Positions 47,532-56,619 are shown, counted from the stretch's first letter. The stretch: 64,000 bases of DNA from Candidatus Aminicenantota bacterium (GCA_014360005.1 JACIYI010000003.1:124001-188000), one strand, 5' to 3'. Numbers and translations are program-made. Notes: generated by a model not told the origin, from the sequence alone.

Positions 47532-49503
47532 CCCATTTCTCCATAATGCGCCTGGCTTCCTGCCGCACCCGGCGATTCCAGAAATCCTTTCTGGCCGCCA
47601 GCTTTAGCAGGAAGGGCCCGGCCTCTTTCAACTTCTTTTCTTCGACGATTTGCAGGTGCTGGATTATCCTTCTGTTTCTGATTCCGTAGGGTGAGGACAA
47701 ATTTAACAGCCTGATAAAAGCCACGTGCCGGGTTCGTTCAAACCTCATCAGCAGGCTCAGAGCCTCGGCCTTTAGCTGCCTGTCTTTGGAATTAAGAATC
47801 GGGAACAGGAAATTCTCATCGAACTCGCTCAAGGGCTGCATGGCTCGGAGGGCTTGAAGTTTAACTTTCTGGTCCCCGAGCAGATATATTTTTTTCAAGA
47901 TGGTCAAGCTCACGGGCAGGTCGATTGTCCCCAGAGCAGCCGCAATTTTTTCCAGCAGCCAGCTATCGGCTGCCCGGCGGCTTAAATGATCCAGAAAAGC
48001 CGGCAGGCTCTCCTGAAAGAACTGGAAAAAGGCTTTAAGCATGAGGGAAGTAACCTGCCTGTCTACGAAAATCCGGCTCAGGTAAACTTCCGGCTTATGA
48101 AGGCTTCGGCCCAACTGCCGCACCAGGCTTTCCAGTTCGGGCTGCTCTTCTCCCCGCAGCAGACAATCTTCCAGGTAGCTGGAAACTGAAGAACAGGCTT
48201 TTTCATAGCTGGGCTCCTCGGATAGCAGTTTGGCTTTCTCCTGGAGGACGGTTAACAAAGACTGTATGAATTCCAGGTCTTTCTCTTCGGTGATGGTTGG
48301 CCATTCCTCAAAAATTCGCTCCAGGTTCTGACTGGCGGCTTCTTTCTGCTTTTCCGCCGACAGCAGGTTAACCAGGATAAAACGGTAGTTCCTTCTCAGC
48401 TGCTTATGGTCAAAGGTAATTTGTTTCTCAAAAGAGATTTCGCTCAGGAGGCTGGCCAGGGTCTGGCGGTAGATGCCAGTGAGTAGTTGACCAGAATTTC
48501 CGCTGAGCAGGGACTTGATCTTTTTTTCCACTTCCGGCCGCTTGTTCCTGGGTTCATCGCTAATAAAGAGTTCCTTCAGGGTAGTGGAAATGGTCTGGTG
48601 GCGCTCCCAGTGAACGAGCCTGGTAAAAACGGCAAAGCTCATGGTGTCAAACCTGTCATTGCCGATTATTTCCTCCCACAGGGTTGAGGCCAGGTCTTTT
48701 TCGTTCAGCGAAGAAATGATCTGTTGCAGTTTCTCCAGCCTGGATTCAGGCGGCAGCTTGCGCACGGCCAGCAATGACCGGAGCAGCTCCCGGGTACAAC
48801 GGGTGTATTTATCCTGCCCTGTGGCCCGGAGATGAAGGAAGAAATGGACAAGATTTCTGTGAAGTTCTTCATTCTGGACAAGGTCTTCAGTATTAAACCG
48901 GCCCACCACTTTCTCAAAGCTTCCGGCCAGCTGGTCCAGCTTATTCGGGTCATTCTCGGTCACCGCTTCCATCAGCAGGTAGGGCCAGATGTCCTTGATT
49001 TCCTCCCCCTCTCCCTCCAGCAACTGCGAATAATCGAGAACTTCCAGCTTGAGATGGTTAAAATTTTCCCGGCCGAGCAGAGCTTTAGTTCCGCCCTGGC
49101 GGATGAATTCCGGGAGGGGGCGGGTCAGACCGGAAATAAAGCTGAGCAACTCCTGGGTTGAAAGTCGGCGATAGATTTCCAGCCGCTTGACCTTACGGAG
49201 ATGGAACAGCCGGGCCAGTTCGGTTGTGGTTTTATCACCGCCCCAGAATTGCTCACCAATTAGCAGGGAATTGGGACTAAATCCGATGATAAGCGGGCTG
49301 CTGAATTGCAAAACAGCTTCCAGGCTGGTCATCAGCTCCCCGACCGTTCTCTTGAAGGTCGGGTGATCCTGATGATAGATGCTGGCCATCTTGAAGGTCA
49401 GGCGGAGGATTTTTAAAAAATCAAGCAGGCAGCGGTCCCGCTCCAATCCCGTTGATGGACCAGTCCCGGTCAAACCGGACCCAGGAACGACCTCAGTACC
49501 CAT
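47512..49503 (-). CDS. HEAT-repeat-like protein sharing an N-terminal domain with the HD-GYP neighbour
   Basis: I do not recognise a named family for this 663-residue soluble protein. Its first 130 residues (ILRLTFKMASIYHQDHPTF, then SPNSLLIGEQFWGG and STQELLSFISGL) match the layout of the HD-GYP neighbour's N-terminus: helix, YxxDHPxF, hydrophobic strands, then L-x-x-x-E-L/F-IS-L. The last 250 residues are alpha-helical repeats of the HEAT kind (LLEKIAAALGTIDLP, VKLQALRAMQPLSEFD, LKAEALSLLMRF). A scaffold or sensor acting with the HD-GYP protein is inferred from the shared domain and the 20-base overlap. Confidence 0.7.
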   Translation of the reverse strand: MGTEVVPGSGLTGTGPSTGLERDRCLLDFLKILRLTFKMASIYHQDHPTFKRTVGELMTSLEAVLQFSSPLIIGFSPNSLLIGEQFWGGDKTTTELARLFHLRKVKRLEIYRRLSTQELLSFISGLTRPLPEFIRQGGTKALLGRENFNHLKLEVLDYSQLLEGEGEEIKDIWPYLLMEAVTENDPNKLDQLAGSFEKVVGRFNTEDLVQNEELHRNLVHFFLHLRATGQDKYTRCTRELLRSLLAVRKLPPESRLEKLQQIISSLNEKDLASTLWEEIIGNDRFDTMSFAVFTRLVHWERHQTISTTLKELFISDEPRNKRPEVEKKIKSLLSGNSGQLLTGIYRQTLASLLSEISFEKQITFDHKQLRRNYRFILVNLLSAEKQKEAASQNLERIFEEWPTITEEKDLEFIQSLLTVLQEKAKLLSEEPSYEKACSSVSSYLEDCLLRGEEQPELESLVRQLGRSLHKPEVYLSRIFVDRQVTSLMLKAFFQFFQESLPAFLDHLSRRAADSWLLEKIAAALGTIDLPVSLTILKKIYLLGDQKVKLQALRAMQPLSEFDENFLFPILNSKDRQLKAEALSLLMRFERTRHVAFIRLLNLSSPYGIRNRRIIQHLQIVEEKKLKEAGPFLLKLAARKDFWNRRVRQEARRIMEKWDGWDKG

Positions 49504-50058
49504 AAATCAGGAAGACTCCTTCCCTCGAGTTCTGACCTACTGGACTTGAAGCCCCAGTCAGAGCCCAGTCTATTTTATTGCGCCCATTTTTGCCCTAAAA
49601 ATCTTTTACCTTTTTCCATTCTAAGTACCGAGACTCAACCCGTCATGCCCGGTAAGGATGATTTTCGGGGCTAATCCAATTCCCCCCTCCGGGGGATTTT
49701 CGGGAGGGCCGGGGGTGGGTTTCTGATTTCATTCTGGAAAACAGCAAAAACAAGCAACCCAAGGGAACGGTTCTTAACTCCATCCTGGGCATTATCGGTG
49801 GCGGATTGGGAGGCCAGCTTCTCGGGGCGCTGGGGGTATCTGCCGGAAGGGATTTTCTTAATTTCTGTTAATAATCTAATCTGGTTGAAATTATCAAACT
49901 GGCTTCCGCAAAGTAGTCACCTGCTCCCAAATAGCAAAGCTTGTCATCATAGCAGTCCAGGTAGACCAGGATTCTGTTCAAAACAATTAGCGGCCTTACT
50001 TATCAAGCCTGAACTGATGAGGAATAGCAGTTAGCTTTGGGGCTAACAGTCCGATCTC
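49504..50058. other. intergenic region with gene remnant
   Basis: Besides the Gly-rich fragment at 49713-49871 no gene is recognised. A CCCCC-TCC-GGGGG hairpin followed by ATTTT lies near 49685. Confidence 0.4.
49713..49871 (+). pseudogene. remnant of a small Gly-rich membrane protein gene
   Basis: One frame reads LNSILGIIGGGLGGQLLGALG and then runs to a TAA at 49869. This Gly-zipper pattern is typical of small GlsB/transglycosylase-associated-like membrane proteins. No start codon, binding site or N-terminal half precedes it, so it looks like a fragment. Confidence 0.4.
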
Positions 50059-52269
50059 TCAGGGCCTGATGGACAGGGTAATCTTGAATACTCCGCGGTC
50101 GCCGACCGCATAGAAGCGGCTGGCCGGGTCCCAGCGCCTCTCCCAGTTGGAATTATAAATCAGGTAGATAAAATTGCCCGGCTTTATTTCCCAGCGGAAG
50201 CGGGCACTCCAGCCCAGCAGTCTGGAAACGCTGTCGTACTGGATATAATTCATGAAGCCCAGGTCCGGGGAAAAATAGAAGTCCAGCTTCAGCTGATAAA
50301 CATTTTCGTTGATCTGGCCCTGGGGCAGCGTCCCCCGCACCAGGTTGGTGTTGAACGACAGGTCCAGGTTGCCCCGGAAATGGTAAGTCAACCCGGCATT
50401 GAAATCGCCGTAATGGCCGGAATAAAAGCCCCCGACCGTGTAATTCAGGTCAAAGGATAAGGGACGGTAGGTAGCGGTGTTAAAGCTGAGACGCAGGTTA
50501 GTAAAGTCATAAGGCCCGGCTGGAAGGACCACGCCCTCGGCCACTTCAAAGTCATAGGGCAGCACGTCATGGTTAACCACGACTGAAGCGTTAAAATTCT
50601 CTCCACTTTCGGTTCTGAAGCTCAGGGGTTCAAAAGTCAGGCGACTGGTTTCCAGAGTGCCGTCCAGCTTCCAGTAGAAATCGCCGCTGGCTTCGAAAAA
50701 GAACTGTCTGACGGCTCTGTCCAGCCAGCTCCGGCTCGGCCTCGGGTTGTAAGATAGCTTCAGGTAAAAAGTCTGGATTCCCTGCCGCATCATGTAACCC
50801 AGCCCGGGGTCGAGGGCTTCGCCGTAGTAAGCATAGGTGGATTCAACGCCAACCAGGTCGTTGGGATAATTGGCCCGGAGCCCGAAGCCGTGATGACGGC
50901 CTTCCCGGTCGTTCCAGTTATAAACGGCCCAGCCGGCTAACCAGATATTCTTGTTGCCGGCAAAACGGGAGCTGGCATAATTTATATCAAAACCGACCAG
51001 GGTGTTGCGGTCACCGGTCGGGCTGCCGTTGGTGACGATAACCCCGATTTTGCTCTCCTCCAGAAAATCATAGGTGACCCGCCCGGCAAACATGTTGCTG
51101 CGCGGCAGGGGGTCAAAGGCCCTGGTTTCCATATCCATCATCGACAGGTTGAATTTGCCCACCTTGCCGTAAAGCTTGGCCCCGAAATTTATCGGCACCT
51201 GCTGACCCTGGTAAAGTCCGATCCGTCGGCTGAAAAAAGGGAAGAAGCTAACGCTCGAGCTGAAGTTAAAGGTCTCTGAACCTTCCAGGAAAAACATCCG
51301 CTTTTCCGGGAAAAATAGCGGGAAGCGGGTCAGGTTGATGCGGCGCTCGTCCACCTCGGTTTCAGCAAAATCGGTGTTGTAGGTCAGGGCCGCCACCAGG
51401 TTAGGAGTGAGATTCTTATAGATGTCCACCCCGCCCTGAGCCTTCCAGTTATATTTATTGTCCAGCAGACGGTCATTCTGGGCAGCCACCAGGCCGTAAG
51501 GACGGATGGTGATGCCCAGTCCTTGCCTGATGTCGGAGATGCCTTCCAGCTCGGCCGCAGTCATGGGGTTGTTGAAATTGGCATCCCGGGAGATGCCGGA
51601 CAACCTGATGGTCTCCTGCTTGCGGGCAATGTAACGCTCGACATTCAGTCCCCAGGCCGGCAGGTCCTTCTTGAAGGAAATGGTCTTGAAGGGAATCTTG
51701 ATTTCGGCGGCCCAGCCGTCCTCCTGAATTCTGGCTTTAGCTTCCCAGATGCCGTCCCAGTTGAGGCTGGCGTTGCCGCCAGAGACCAGGCCTTCGCTCC
51801 TGGCCCCCCTGGAATTGACGTAAAAAACATAGGCAGTTCTTTTATCCAGGAAAGGGTCAATCAGGACCCGGACCACATCATCACTGGTGCTGGCAGTTTG
51901 ATGCCCCATACCCCACCAGCCACGACTTCGACCCGTCTGGTCGTGAGCCAGGGAGTTGGAGGCTATTCTTTTCGGTTCGCTGTCGTAACAGTATATCCCC
52001 AGGTAGAGGTTGCCTTCATCATAGAGGACGCGCAGTTCCGTTTTCTCGGTGGGCTCAGACCCGGGAACAGGTTCCACCATCAGAAAACCGGTGAAAGGCA
52101 CAGCCCGAGCCCAGACCGGTTCGGACAGGTCACCGTCAAGATGAGGTGGTTTATCCACCCGGACCGCCTGCAGCTTGACTACTGAATTCTGCTGAACAGC
52201 CTGAAGCCCCAAACTGGAGATAAGAAACAGTATGATCAGAGCCAGGAGTCTATTCTTATTATTTTTCAT
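50059..52269 (-). CDS. CBM9-like/DUF5916 outer-membrane protein, second copy
   Basis: A 736-residue exported protein, distant paralogue of the one at 19749. A signal peptide (about 1-25) is followed by a CBM9-like domain (HLDGDLSEPVWARA, GIYCYDSEPKRI, DGWAAEIKIPFKTISF), the DUF5916 signature (AALTYNTDFAETEVDERRINLT, PEKRMFFLEGSETF) and amphipathic barrel strands ending in SIRP. ATG 52269 is chosen because the signal peptide starts there; the frame extends 68 codons upstream without a binding site. It is the last non-CRISPR gene before the island. Confidence 0.85.
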   Translation of the reverse strand: MKNNKNRLLALIILFLISSLGLQAVQQNSVVKLQAVRVDKPPHLDGDLSEPVWARAVPFTGFLMVEPVPGSEPTEKTELRVLYDEGNLYLGIYCYDSEPKRIASNSLAHDQTGRSRGWWGMGHQTASTSDDVVRVLIDPFLDKRTAYVFYVNSRGARSEGLVSGGNASLNWDGIWEAKARIQEDGWAAEIKIPFKTISFKKDLPAWGLNVERYIARKQETIRLSGISRDANFNNPMTAAELEGISDIRQGLGITIRPYGLVAAQNDRLLDNKYNWKAQGGVDIYKNLTPNLVAALTYNTDFAETEVDERRINLTRFPLFFPEKRMFFLEGSETFNFSSSVSFFPFFSRRIGLYQGQQVPINFGAKLYGKVGKFNLSMMDMETRAFDPLPRSNMFAGRVTYDFLEESKIGVIVTNGSPTGDRNTLVGFDINYASSRFAGNKNIWLAGWAVYNWNDREGRHHGFGLRANYPNDLVGVESTYAYYGEALDPGLGYMMRQGIQTFYLKLSYNPRPSRSWLDRAVRQFFFEASGDFYWKLDGTLETSRLTFEPLSFRTESGENFNASVVVNHDVLPYDFEVAEGVVLPAGPYDFTNLRLSFNTATYRPLSFDLNYTVGGFYSGHYGDFNAGLTYHFRGNLDLSFNTNLVRGTLPQGQINENVYQLKLDFYFSPDLGFMNYIQYDSVSRLLGWSARFRWEIKPGNFIYLIYNSNWERRWDPASRFYAVGDRGVFKITLSIRP

Positions 52270-52568
52270 GGTCTGTTCCGAAACATAAAAATCACCGCTT
52301 GTTTTTCGACTTAATATCTTGGCCCGGGAACCAGGCTGATTAAGGCCTGATGGCTTCCTGGGAACAGGAAAAAAAGCTCCGGTTAACCGCCGATAAGATA
52401 ACAATGATAGTCTTTTTACGCCTTTTAGTAAACAATTTTTCCCTTTCAGGGGTAAAATAAGAGAGCCCTGCAAAGAACGATTAGGGATGAGAATACAACC
52501 GGCTTAGCTGGAATAATTTTTGCTGTCTGATTCAATATACAGCAATCCTGATCAAGAAAAACATCTTC

Positions 52569-53980
52569 GTCGCAATCCCTTCTTATTCAGAGGTCCTATT
52601 CCTACTATTATGGCCAGGCACTTCATCCGGGCTTATATAGTCGCAATCCCTTCTTATTCAGAGGTCCTATTCCTACATCGTTTTGATTAGATGGTTTGAA
52701 AAAAGGGAGGGTCGCAATCCCTTCTTATTCAGAGGTCCTATTCCTACAATGGTTGGGAATTGAATGTTAAAATGACGCCCACTGGGTCGCAATCCCTTCT
52801 TATTCAGAGGTCCTATTCCTACGGACGGGTAGGCTAAAGGAGGAAAAATGAAAAGCGTCGCAATCCCTTCTTATTCAGAGGTCCTATTCCTACGTGTGCC
52901 GAAAAATGTCAATTATGCGCCAGACTTTGTGTCGCAATCCCTTCTTATTCAGAGGTCCTATTCCTACTTCCCGTTTCCGCTTATTTCCGTTGAATTGTGG
53001 CGTCGCAATCCCTTCTTATTCAGAGGTCCTATTCCTACCGAGAGAAATATCCTGAAGGATCATCCGTCCAGGTCGCAATCCCTTCTTATTCAGAGGTCCT
53101 ATTCCTACTTAATGAGCTAAACGAGAATCAGATTGCCGCCCTCGTCGCAATCCCTTCTTATTCAGAGGTCCTATTCCTACGTTGAGAGGGTCAGAAATCT
53201 TTATCGGATTATTTCGTCGCAATCCCTTCTTATTCAGAGGTCCTATTCCTACGGGGAAGGTGACCCTAAAAATGGCAAATCACGGACTTTGTCGCAATCC
53301 CTTCTTATTCAGAGGTCCTATTCCTACAATGAGAGAAGTTGATGTGTCTAAACTCTACGAGGGTCGCAATCCCTTCTTATTCAGAGGTCCTATTCCTACT
53401 TTGTCGCCACCCAGCAGGAGGCGGAACTTTTAGAAGTCGCAATCCCTTCTTATTCAGAGGTCCTATTCCTACCTTCAGGCCGAAGGAAAAAATCATAAGA
53501 AAGGAGAAGAAGTCGCAATCCCTTCTTATTCAGAGGTCCTATTCCTACCCTGAAGGGTGGGTTGAATTACCCTTCAGGCCGAAGGTCGCAATCCCTTCTT
53601 ATTCAGAGGTCCTATTCCTACTCGGCTGGCTGTCAAGTGGTTGGCAAAAGGAGTCGTCGCAATCCCTTCTTATTCAGAGGTCCTATTCCTACCTCAAAGG
53701 TCTCTGGAAAAGCGCGGACCAAAGAGTCGCAATCCCTTCTTATTCAGAGGTCCTATTCCTACCCGGACTATCCGTCGGCCCGAATGGTGGAAGAATGGTG
53801 ATGTCGCAATCCCTTCTTATTCAGAGGTCCTATTCCTACCCAGAAGGAGGATTAAAATGGTGGAAAGAATAGAGTCGCAATCCCTTCTTATTCAGAGGTC
53901 CTATTCCTACCGCTGGTCAGGCAGGCAATCCGTGAATTTCTGAGTCGCAATCCCTTCTTATTCAGAGGTCCTATTCCTAC
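52569..53980 (-). CRISPR. CRISPR array 1 (20 repeats)
   Basis: Twenty copies of a 37-bp repeat (plus strand begins GTCGCAATCC and ends TATTCCTAC) separate 19 spacers of about 33-39 bases. The repeats looked identical wherever I compared them. The leader lies on the right, so it is read leftwards; in that sense the repeat starts GTAGGAATAGG and ends ATTGCGAC, which would become the 8-base 5' handle after Cas6 cutting. Open frames across the array are artefacts. Confidence 0.99.
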
Positions 53981-54088
53981 TCCGAGCCTTTATAACTTCT
54001 TTATTATCAACATAATACAAAGCCCCTTGACAAGATTTTTCATAACTCGCCGAGTTTATGAAGAAACGTTTCCGAAATGTTTCTTTTT
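53981..54088 (-). promoter_or_regulatory. leader of CRISPR array 1
   Basis: It matches the leader of array 2 (61986-62093) at all but two of 108 positions. It contains a minus-strand promoter candidate (TTGTCA at 54033-54028, GATAAT at 54008-54003), a 13-bp palindrome AACTCGCCGAGTT (54044-54056) and the 21-bp tandem palindrome at 54063-54083. Confidence 0.85.
54063..54083. promoter_or_regulatory. tandem-palindrome operator candidate, leader 1
   Basis: Two 10-bp units of the form GAAAYRTTTC, one base apart (GAAACGTTTC-C-GAAATGTTTC). The same element stands in leader 2 and upstream of cas2. Confidence 0.6.
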
Positions 54089-54206
54089 TTCCAGCTCTTC
54101 CACCACACAAAAGCACCAAAACTAATGATTTTTCAGCTTTTCCTATTACCCATGAGCAATTGGCCATTTTCCAGCACTCTCCTTTATAGTATTTGCCACT
54201 TATGCT

Positions 54207-54485
54207 TCAGTCAAGATAAATCCACACCCCACCGGGCACCTTTTCACCTTGCCCCATGGCTATGGCCTCAAAATCTATCAATAAAGGATAAATTCTGACA
54301 TCATCTTCTCTTTCTTCGATTAATTCTGAAATCCCTTGCCTTATTTTTCTAATTTCTTCCTGCGACAGGAGACAATAGAACACCGATTTTTGCAAATGGA
54401 TCCCCCGACCTTTAAGGTACCTGTGGACCCGGTTCAATCTTCTGTCATCTTTAATGTCATAGGCAATTAAATAGGTACTTTTCAT
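54207..54485 (-). CDS. cas2: second Cas2 (Cas2b)
   Basis: A 92-residue Cas2 protein, last gene of the adaptation operon. The ferredoxin-like start TYLIAYDIKDDRRLNRVHRYLKG keeps the conserved Asp of strand 1, and QKSVFYCLL is the dimer-face strand. It resembles the other Cas2 (IAYDI, RLNRV, LKG, QKSV in the same places), so one arose from the other or they share a close ancestor. Its ATG overlaps the Cas1b stop by 4 bases (ATGA). In known systems Cas2 bridges two Cas1 dimers during spacer insertion. Confidence 0.92.
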   Translation of the reverse strand: MKSTYLIAYDIKDDRRLNRVHRYLKGRGIHLQKSVFYCLLSQEEIRKIRQGISELIEEREDDVRIYPLLIDFEAIAMGQGEKVPGGVWIYLD

Positions 54486-55294
54486 GTCTGAAGTTCCCTC
54501 ACTAAATTAAAGAAATCATCAATAATCTTATTAATTTCCCCTACTAATAAATCCCGCTTATTTTCAAACCTGTGGACAATATTTTTATGCCCGTCTATCG
54601 TTAACTCGACTTGTCTTCCTTCCTTTTGAAAGAAAGACTGAAAATTATTTTGTTTGAAAAACATAATGGCTTGTTCATCAGCCTTTGCCTCTAAAATGTA
54701 GCCCATATCCAGCACAAAACCAAAATTTGCTCTCCTGAAGTAACCCCCCACATGTAAATCCAATTTGGCTTTTAATAAATTCTCAATGATAAGACCTCTC
54801 AAAAGGTAGCTAATAGTATTTTTTACAAGAAACCAGTACGCTAAATCTTTCGGCATAAATTTCCGCAATAGTATCTTATAATCTCCTTCGCCAATCTCAT
54901 TTTTAATCCTTTCATGAGGCAAAAATCTCTTTATTAATCTCAACTGAAGATAATTTCTGTATGTTTCGAGCCAATCCATGTACCGCTTGATGTTATAGTT
55001 ATTCTCCAGTATGACCCTCTGTTCCTTATAATACTTGGGTAATCTATGATTGTAGGGCAATAAAGCTGTTCTATCCTTGCCAGATTTAGTCGCGATTATC
55101 AGAGGAATGTTATGCTTAGCAAAAGCTAAAATTGCTGTGCTGCTAATTTTTATATGTCCAACCAAAAATACCCTGCTGATAAGCCTTAAGGGTATTCTCT
55201 GCCCCGCCTTCATCGGCCTTTCAATCCAGAGAGAGGGACCATCTATTGTGGCAGTAATACGATAATTTTCAAAAAGATAAAGGGTCCTACCCAT
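54482..55294 (-). CDS. divergent Cas1 lacking the catalytic histidine (Cas1b)
   Basis: A 270-residue Cas1-like protein. The N-terminal beta part (RITATIDGPSLWIE, ISRVFLVGHIKISSTAILAFAKHNIPLIIATKSGK) and the helical part (VKNTISYLLRGLIIENLL) follow Cas1. Aligned by eye to its neighbour, Glu136 (GEGDY) and Asp196 (VLDMGYILE) stand at two catalytic positions, but the His of the GFYH motif is Phe186 (VGGYF). His181 lies five residues earlier and cannot be ruled out as a substitute. It is probably inactive or structurally changed and may form a mixed complex with Cas1. The start follows AGGAGG and overlaps the cas1 end by 8 bases. Confidence 0.85.
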   Translation of the reverse strand: MGRTLYLFENYRITATIDGPSLWIERPMKAGQRIPLRLISRVFLVGHIKISSTAILAFAKHNIPLIIATKSGKDRTALLPYNHRLPKYYKEQRVILENNYNIKRYMDWLETYRNYLQLRLIKRFLPHERIKNEIGEGDYKILLRKFMPKDLAYWFLVKNTISYLLRGLIIENLLKAKLDLHVGGYFRRANFGFVLDMGYILEAKADEQAIMFFKQNNFQSFFQKEGRQVELTIDGHKNIVHRFENKRDLLVGEINKIIDDFFNLVRELQT

Positions 55295-56231
55295 TGAGTA
55301 TCCTCCTGGCTAAAATTTGGACTCTTTCTTTCCAAATTGGCCGATTGTCCCGGGCCCATTCTTCATATTTCTCAAAGAATTTTTTTCTGCTCGCTTTTTT
55401 TAAATAACAACCCGGTTGGCCGTCCGTTTCAATATAAGCGAAATTGCTCTCTCTAAGAATTTTCTCGTGAATTAAGTCAAAAACAAAGCGGTCTACATCT
55501 GGTCTAAAAGGCTCTACCAGGTCGCAAGCCAGCGATTCACGTCCATAATCAAAGGAATGATAAAAACCGATGGTCGGGTCCAGACCAATTACTTCAACCT
55601 CTCTGACCAATTCATAATGGAGCAAGGTATAGCTTAAAGATAATAACGAGTTGACTGGATCAGTTGGTGGACGCCTAATCCTGTTCTTGAAATTTAATGA
55701 AGGGGGGAAAACCAGGCTTAAGGCTTTAAAATAGCTGTTGGCGGCGCTTCCTTCGAATCCTCTGATTGAATCTATGTTATCTAACCTGATAACTTCTTCC
55801 CGAATAGCTTCTATGGATTTTATTGAGTTAGATATTTCGTATTTGAAATCAGGCCTGAGGTCTTTTAACTCAGAAAGGAGCGAAATTTGTCGGCTGAGCT
55901 TGGCTTCAACTAATTCCCTGGCAAATACGAGACAAAACGGGCCAAGGCTTTTTTCATACTGTTTCAGCCTTAAAAGACCGTTACGATGAAGTCTGCCGTG
56001 CAGCATACCCCTAAAAGCTAAACGCCTGCCTGAGAGAAATATTACCGAGACATTATTTACACAAAGCTTATGGAGAACGGATGTTTCAAGACAAAGCTTA
56101 CCAATAATTATCACTCTCTCCAATGGCTGAATAGGTGCTGAACCTTCTCTGTTTGCGTTTAAATAGAAAACTAATGAATTTCCTTCAACCTTGATTTCTA
56201 AATCTTGACGATCAATATAAAGGCTTCCCAT
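55287..56231 (-). CDS. cas1: Cas1 integrase
   Basis: Canonical Cas1, 314 residues, the metal-dependent integrase that inserts new spacers. The three catalytic residues are visible as Glu160 (GFEGSAANSYF), His225 (IGFYHSF) and Asp237 (ACDLVEPFRP). The NSLLSLSYTLL helix and the C-terminal Lys-rich tail are usual. It lies 16 bases after cas2 and overlaps the divergent cas1b by 8 bases. Base use is clearly richer in AT than the metabolic genes, as in all genes of the island, which fits horizontal transfer. Confidence 0.96.
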   Translation of the reverse strand: MGSLYIDRQDLEIKVEGNSLVFYLNANREGSAPIQPLERVIIIGKLCLETSVLHKLCVNNVSVIFLSGRRLAFRGMLHGRLHRNGLLRLKQYEKSLGPFCLVFARELVEAKLSRQISLLSELKDLRPDFKYEISNSIKSIEAIREEVIRLDNIDSIRGFEGSAANSYFKALSLVFPPSLNFKNRIRRPPTDPVNSLLSLSYTLLHYELVREVEVIGLDPTIGFYHSFDYGRESLACDLVEPFRPDVDRFVFDLIHEKILRESNFAYIETDGQPGCYLKKASRKKFFEKYEEWARDNRPIWKERVQILARRILNG

Positions 56232-56247
56232 GGCCGCTGTTACTCCA

Positions 56248-56532
56248 TTAATCTATGTAAAAATAGGAAGGGTCGCGAGGCAAAAGAGCAATTCCTAAGG
56301 GCACTATGCGGGCACGTCTGTCTACTTGAAAGATATGAACCCGGTCTTCATCTTCATCTATTAAGCCTTTAAGCTCATCGGCTATGTAAGCTAGCTCGCT
56401 ATCTGTTAAAAAACACTCATAAACAGATTTTTGCCCTCCGGTGCTGTAACCCTTTAGAAATAATCTGACCCGGTTAAGTCGTTTATCTTCCGTAATATCA
56501 TAGGCAATAATATAAAGTTTTCTCCCTGCCAT
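56248..56532 (-). CDS. cas2: Cas2
   Basis: Cas2 of 94 residues, first gene of the operon cas2-cas1-cas1b-cas2b. It has KLYIIAYDITEDKRLNRVRLFLKG with the conserved Asp, and QKSVYECFLTDSEL. ATG 56532 is chosen because AGAAGGA lies just before it and the first strand begins at KLYII; the frame could be extended to a TTG at 56553. The 21-bp tandem palindrome lies about 70 bases upstream. Confidence 0.95.
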   Translation of the reverse strand: MAGRKLYIIAYDITEDKRLNRVRLFLKGYSTGGQKSVYECFLTDSELAYIADELKGLIDEDEDRVHIFQVDRRARIVPLGIALLPRDPSYFYID

Positions 56533-56598
56533 TGTCCTTCTGCCTGAATACAATTTCTATTTAAATAATGGGGCACAGAAAGCGAAAATTCAATAAAA

Positions 56599-56619
56599 GA
56601 AACGTTTCGGAAATGTTTC
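56599..56619. promoter_or_regulatory. tandem-palindrome operator candidate upstream of the cas operon
   Basis: GAAACGTTTC-G-GAAATGTTTC, differing from the two leader copies only in the central base. It lies between the cas2 start and array 2, where the cas promoter should be. Confidence 0.6.

Noticed and set aside
52270..52568. Leader on the left side of array 1
   Set aside because: This side has no similarity to the flanks of array 2, while the right flanks of both arrays are nearly identical.
54482..55294. Reverse transcriptase or Cas4 fusion to Cas1b as an explanation for RNA-like spacers
   Set aside because: No YxDD motif or Cas4 cysteine pattern is visible in either Cas1; both proteins have ordinary Cas1 length.
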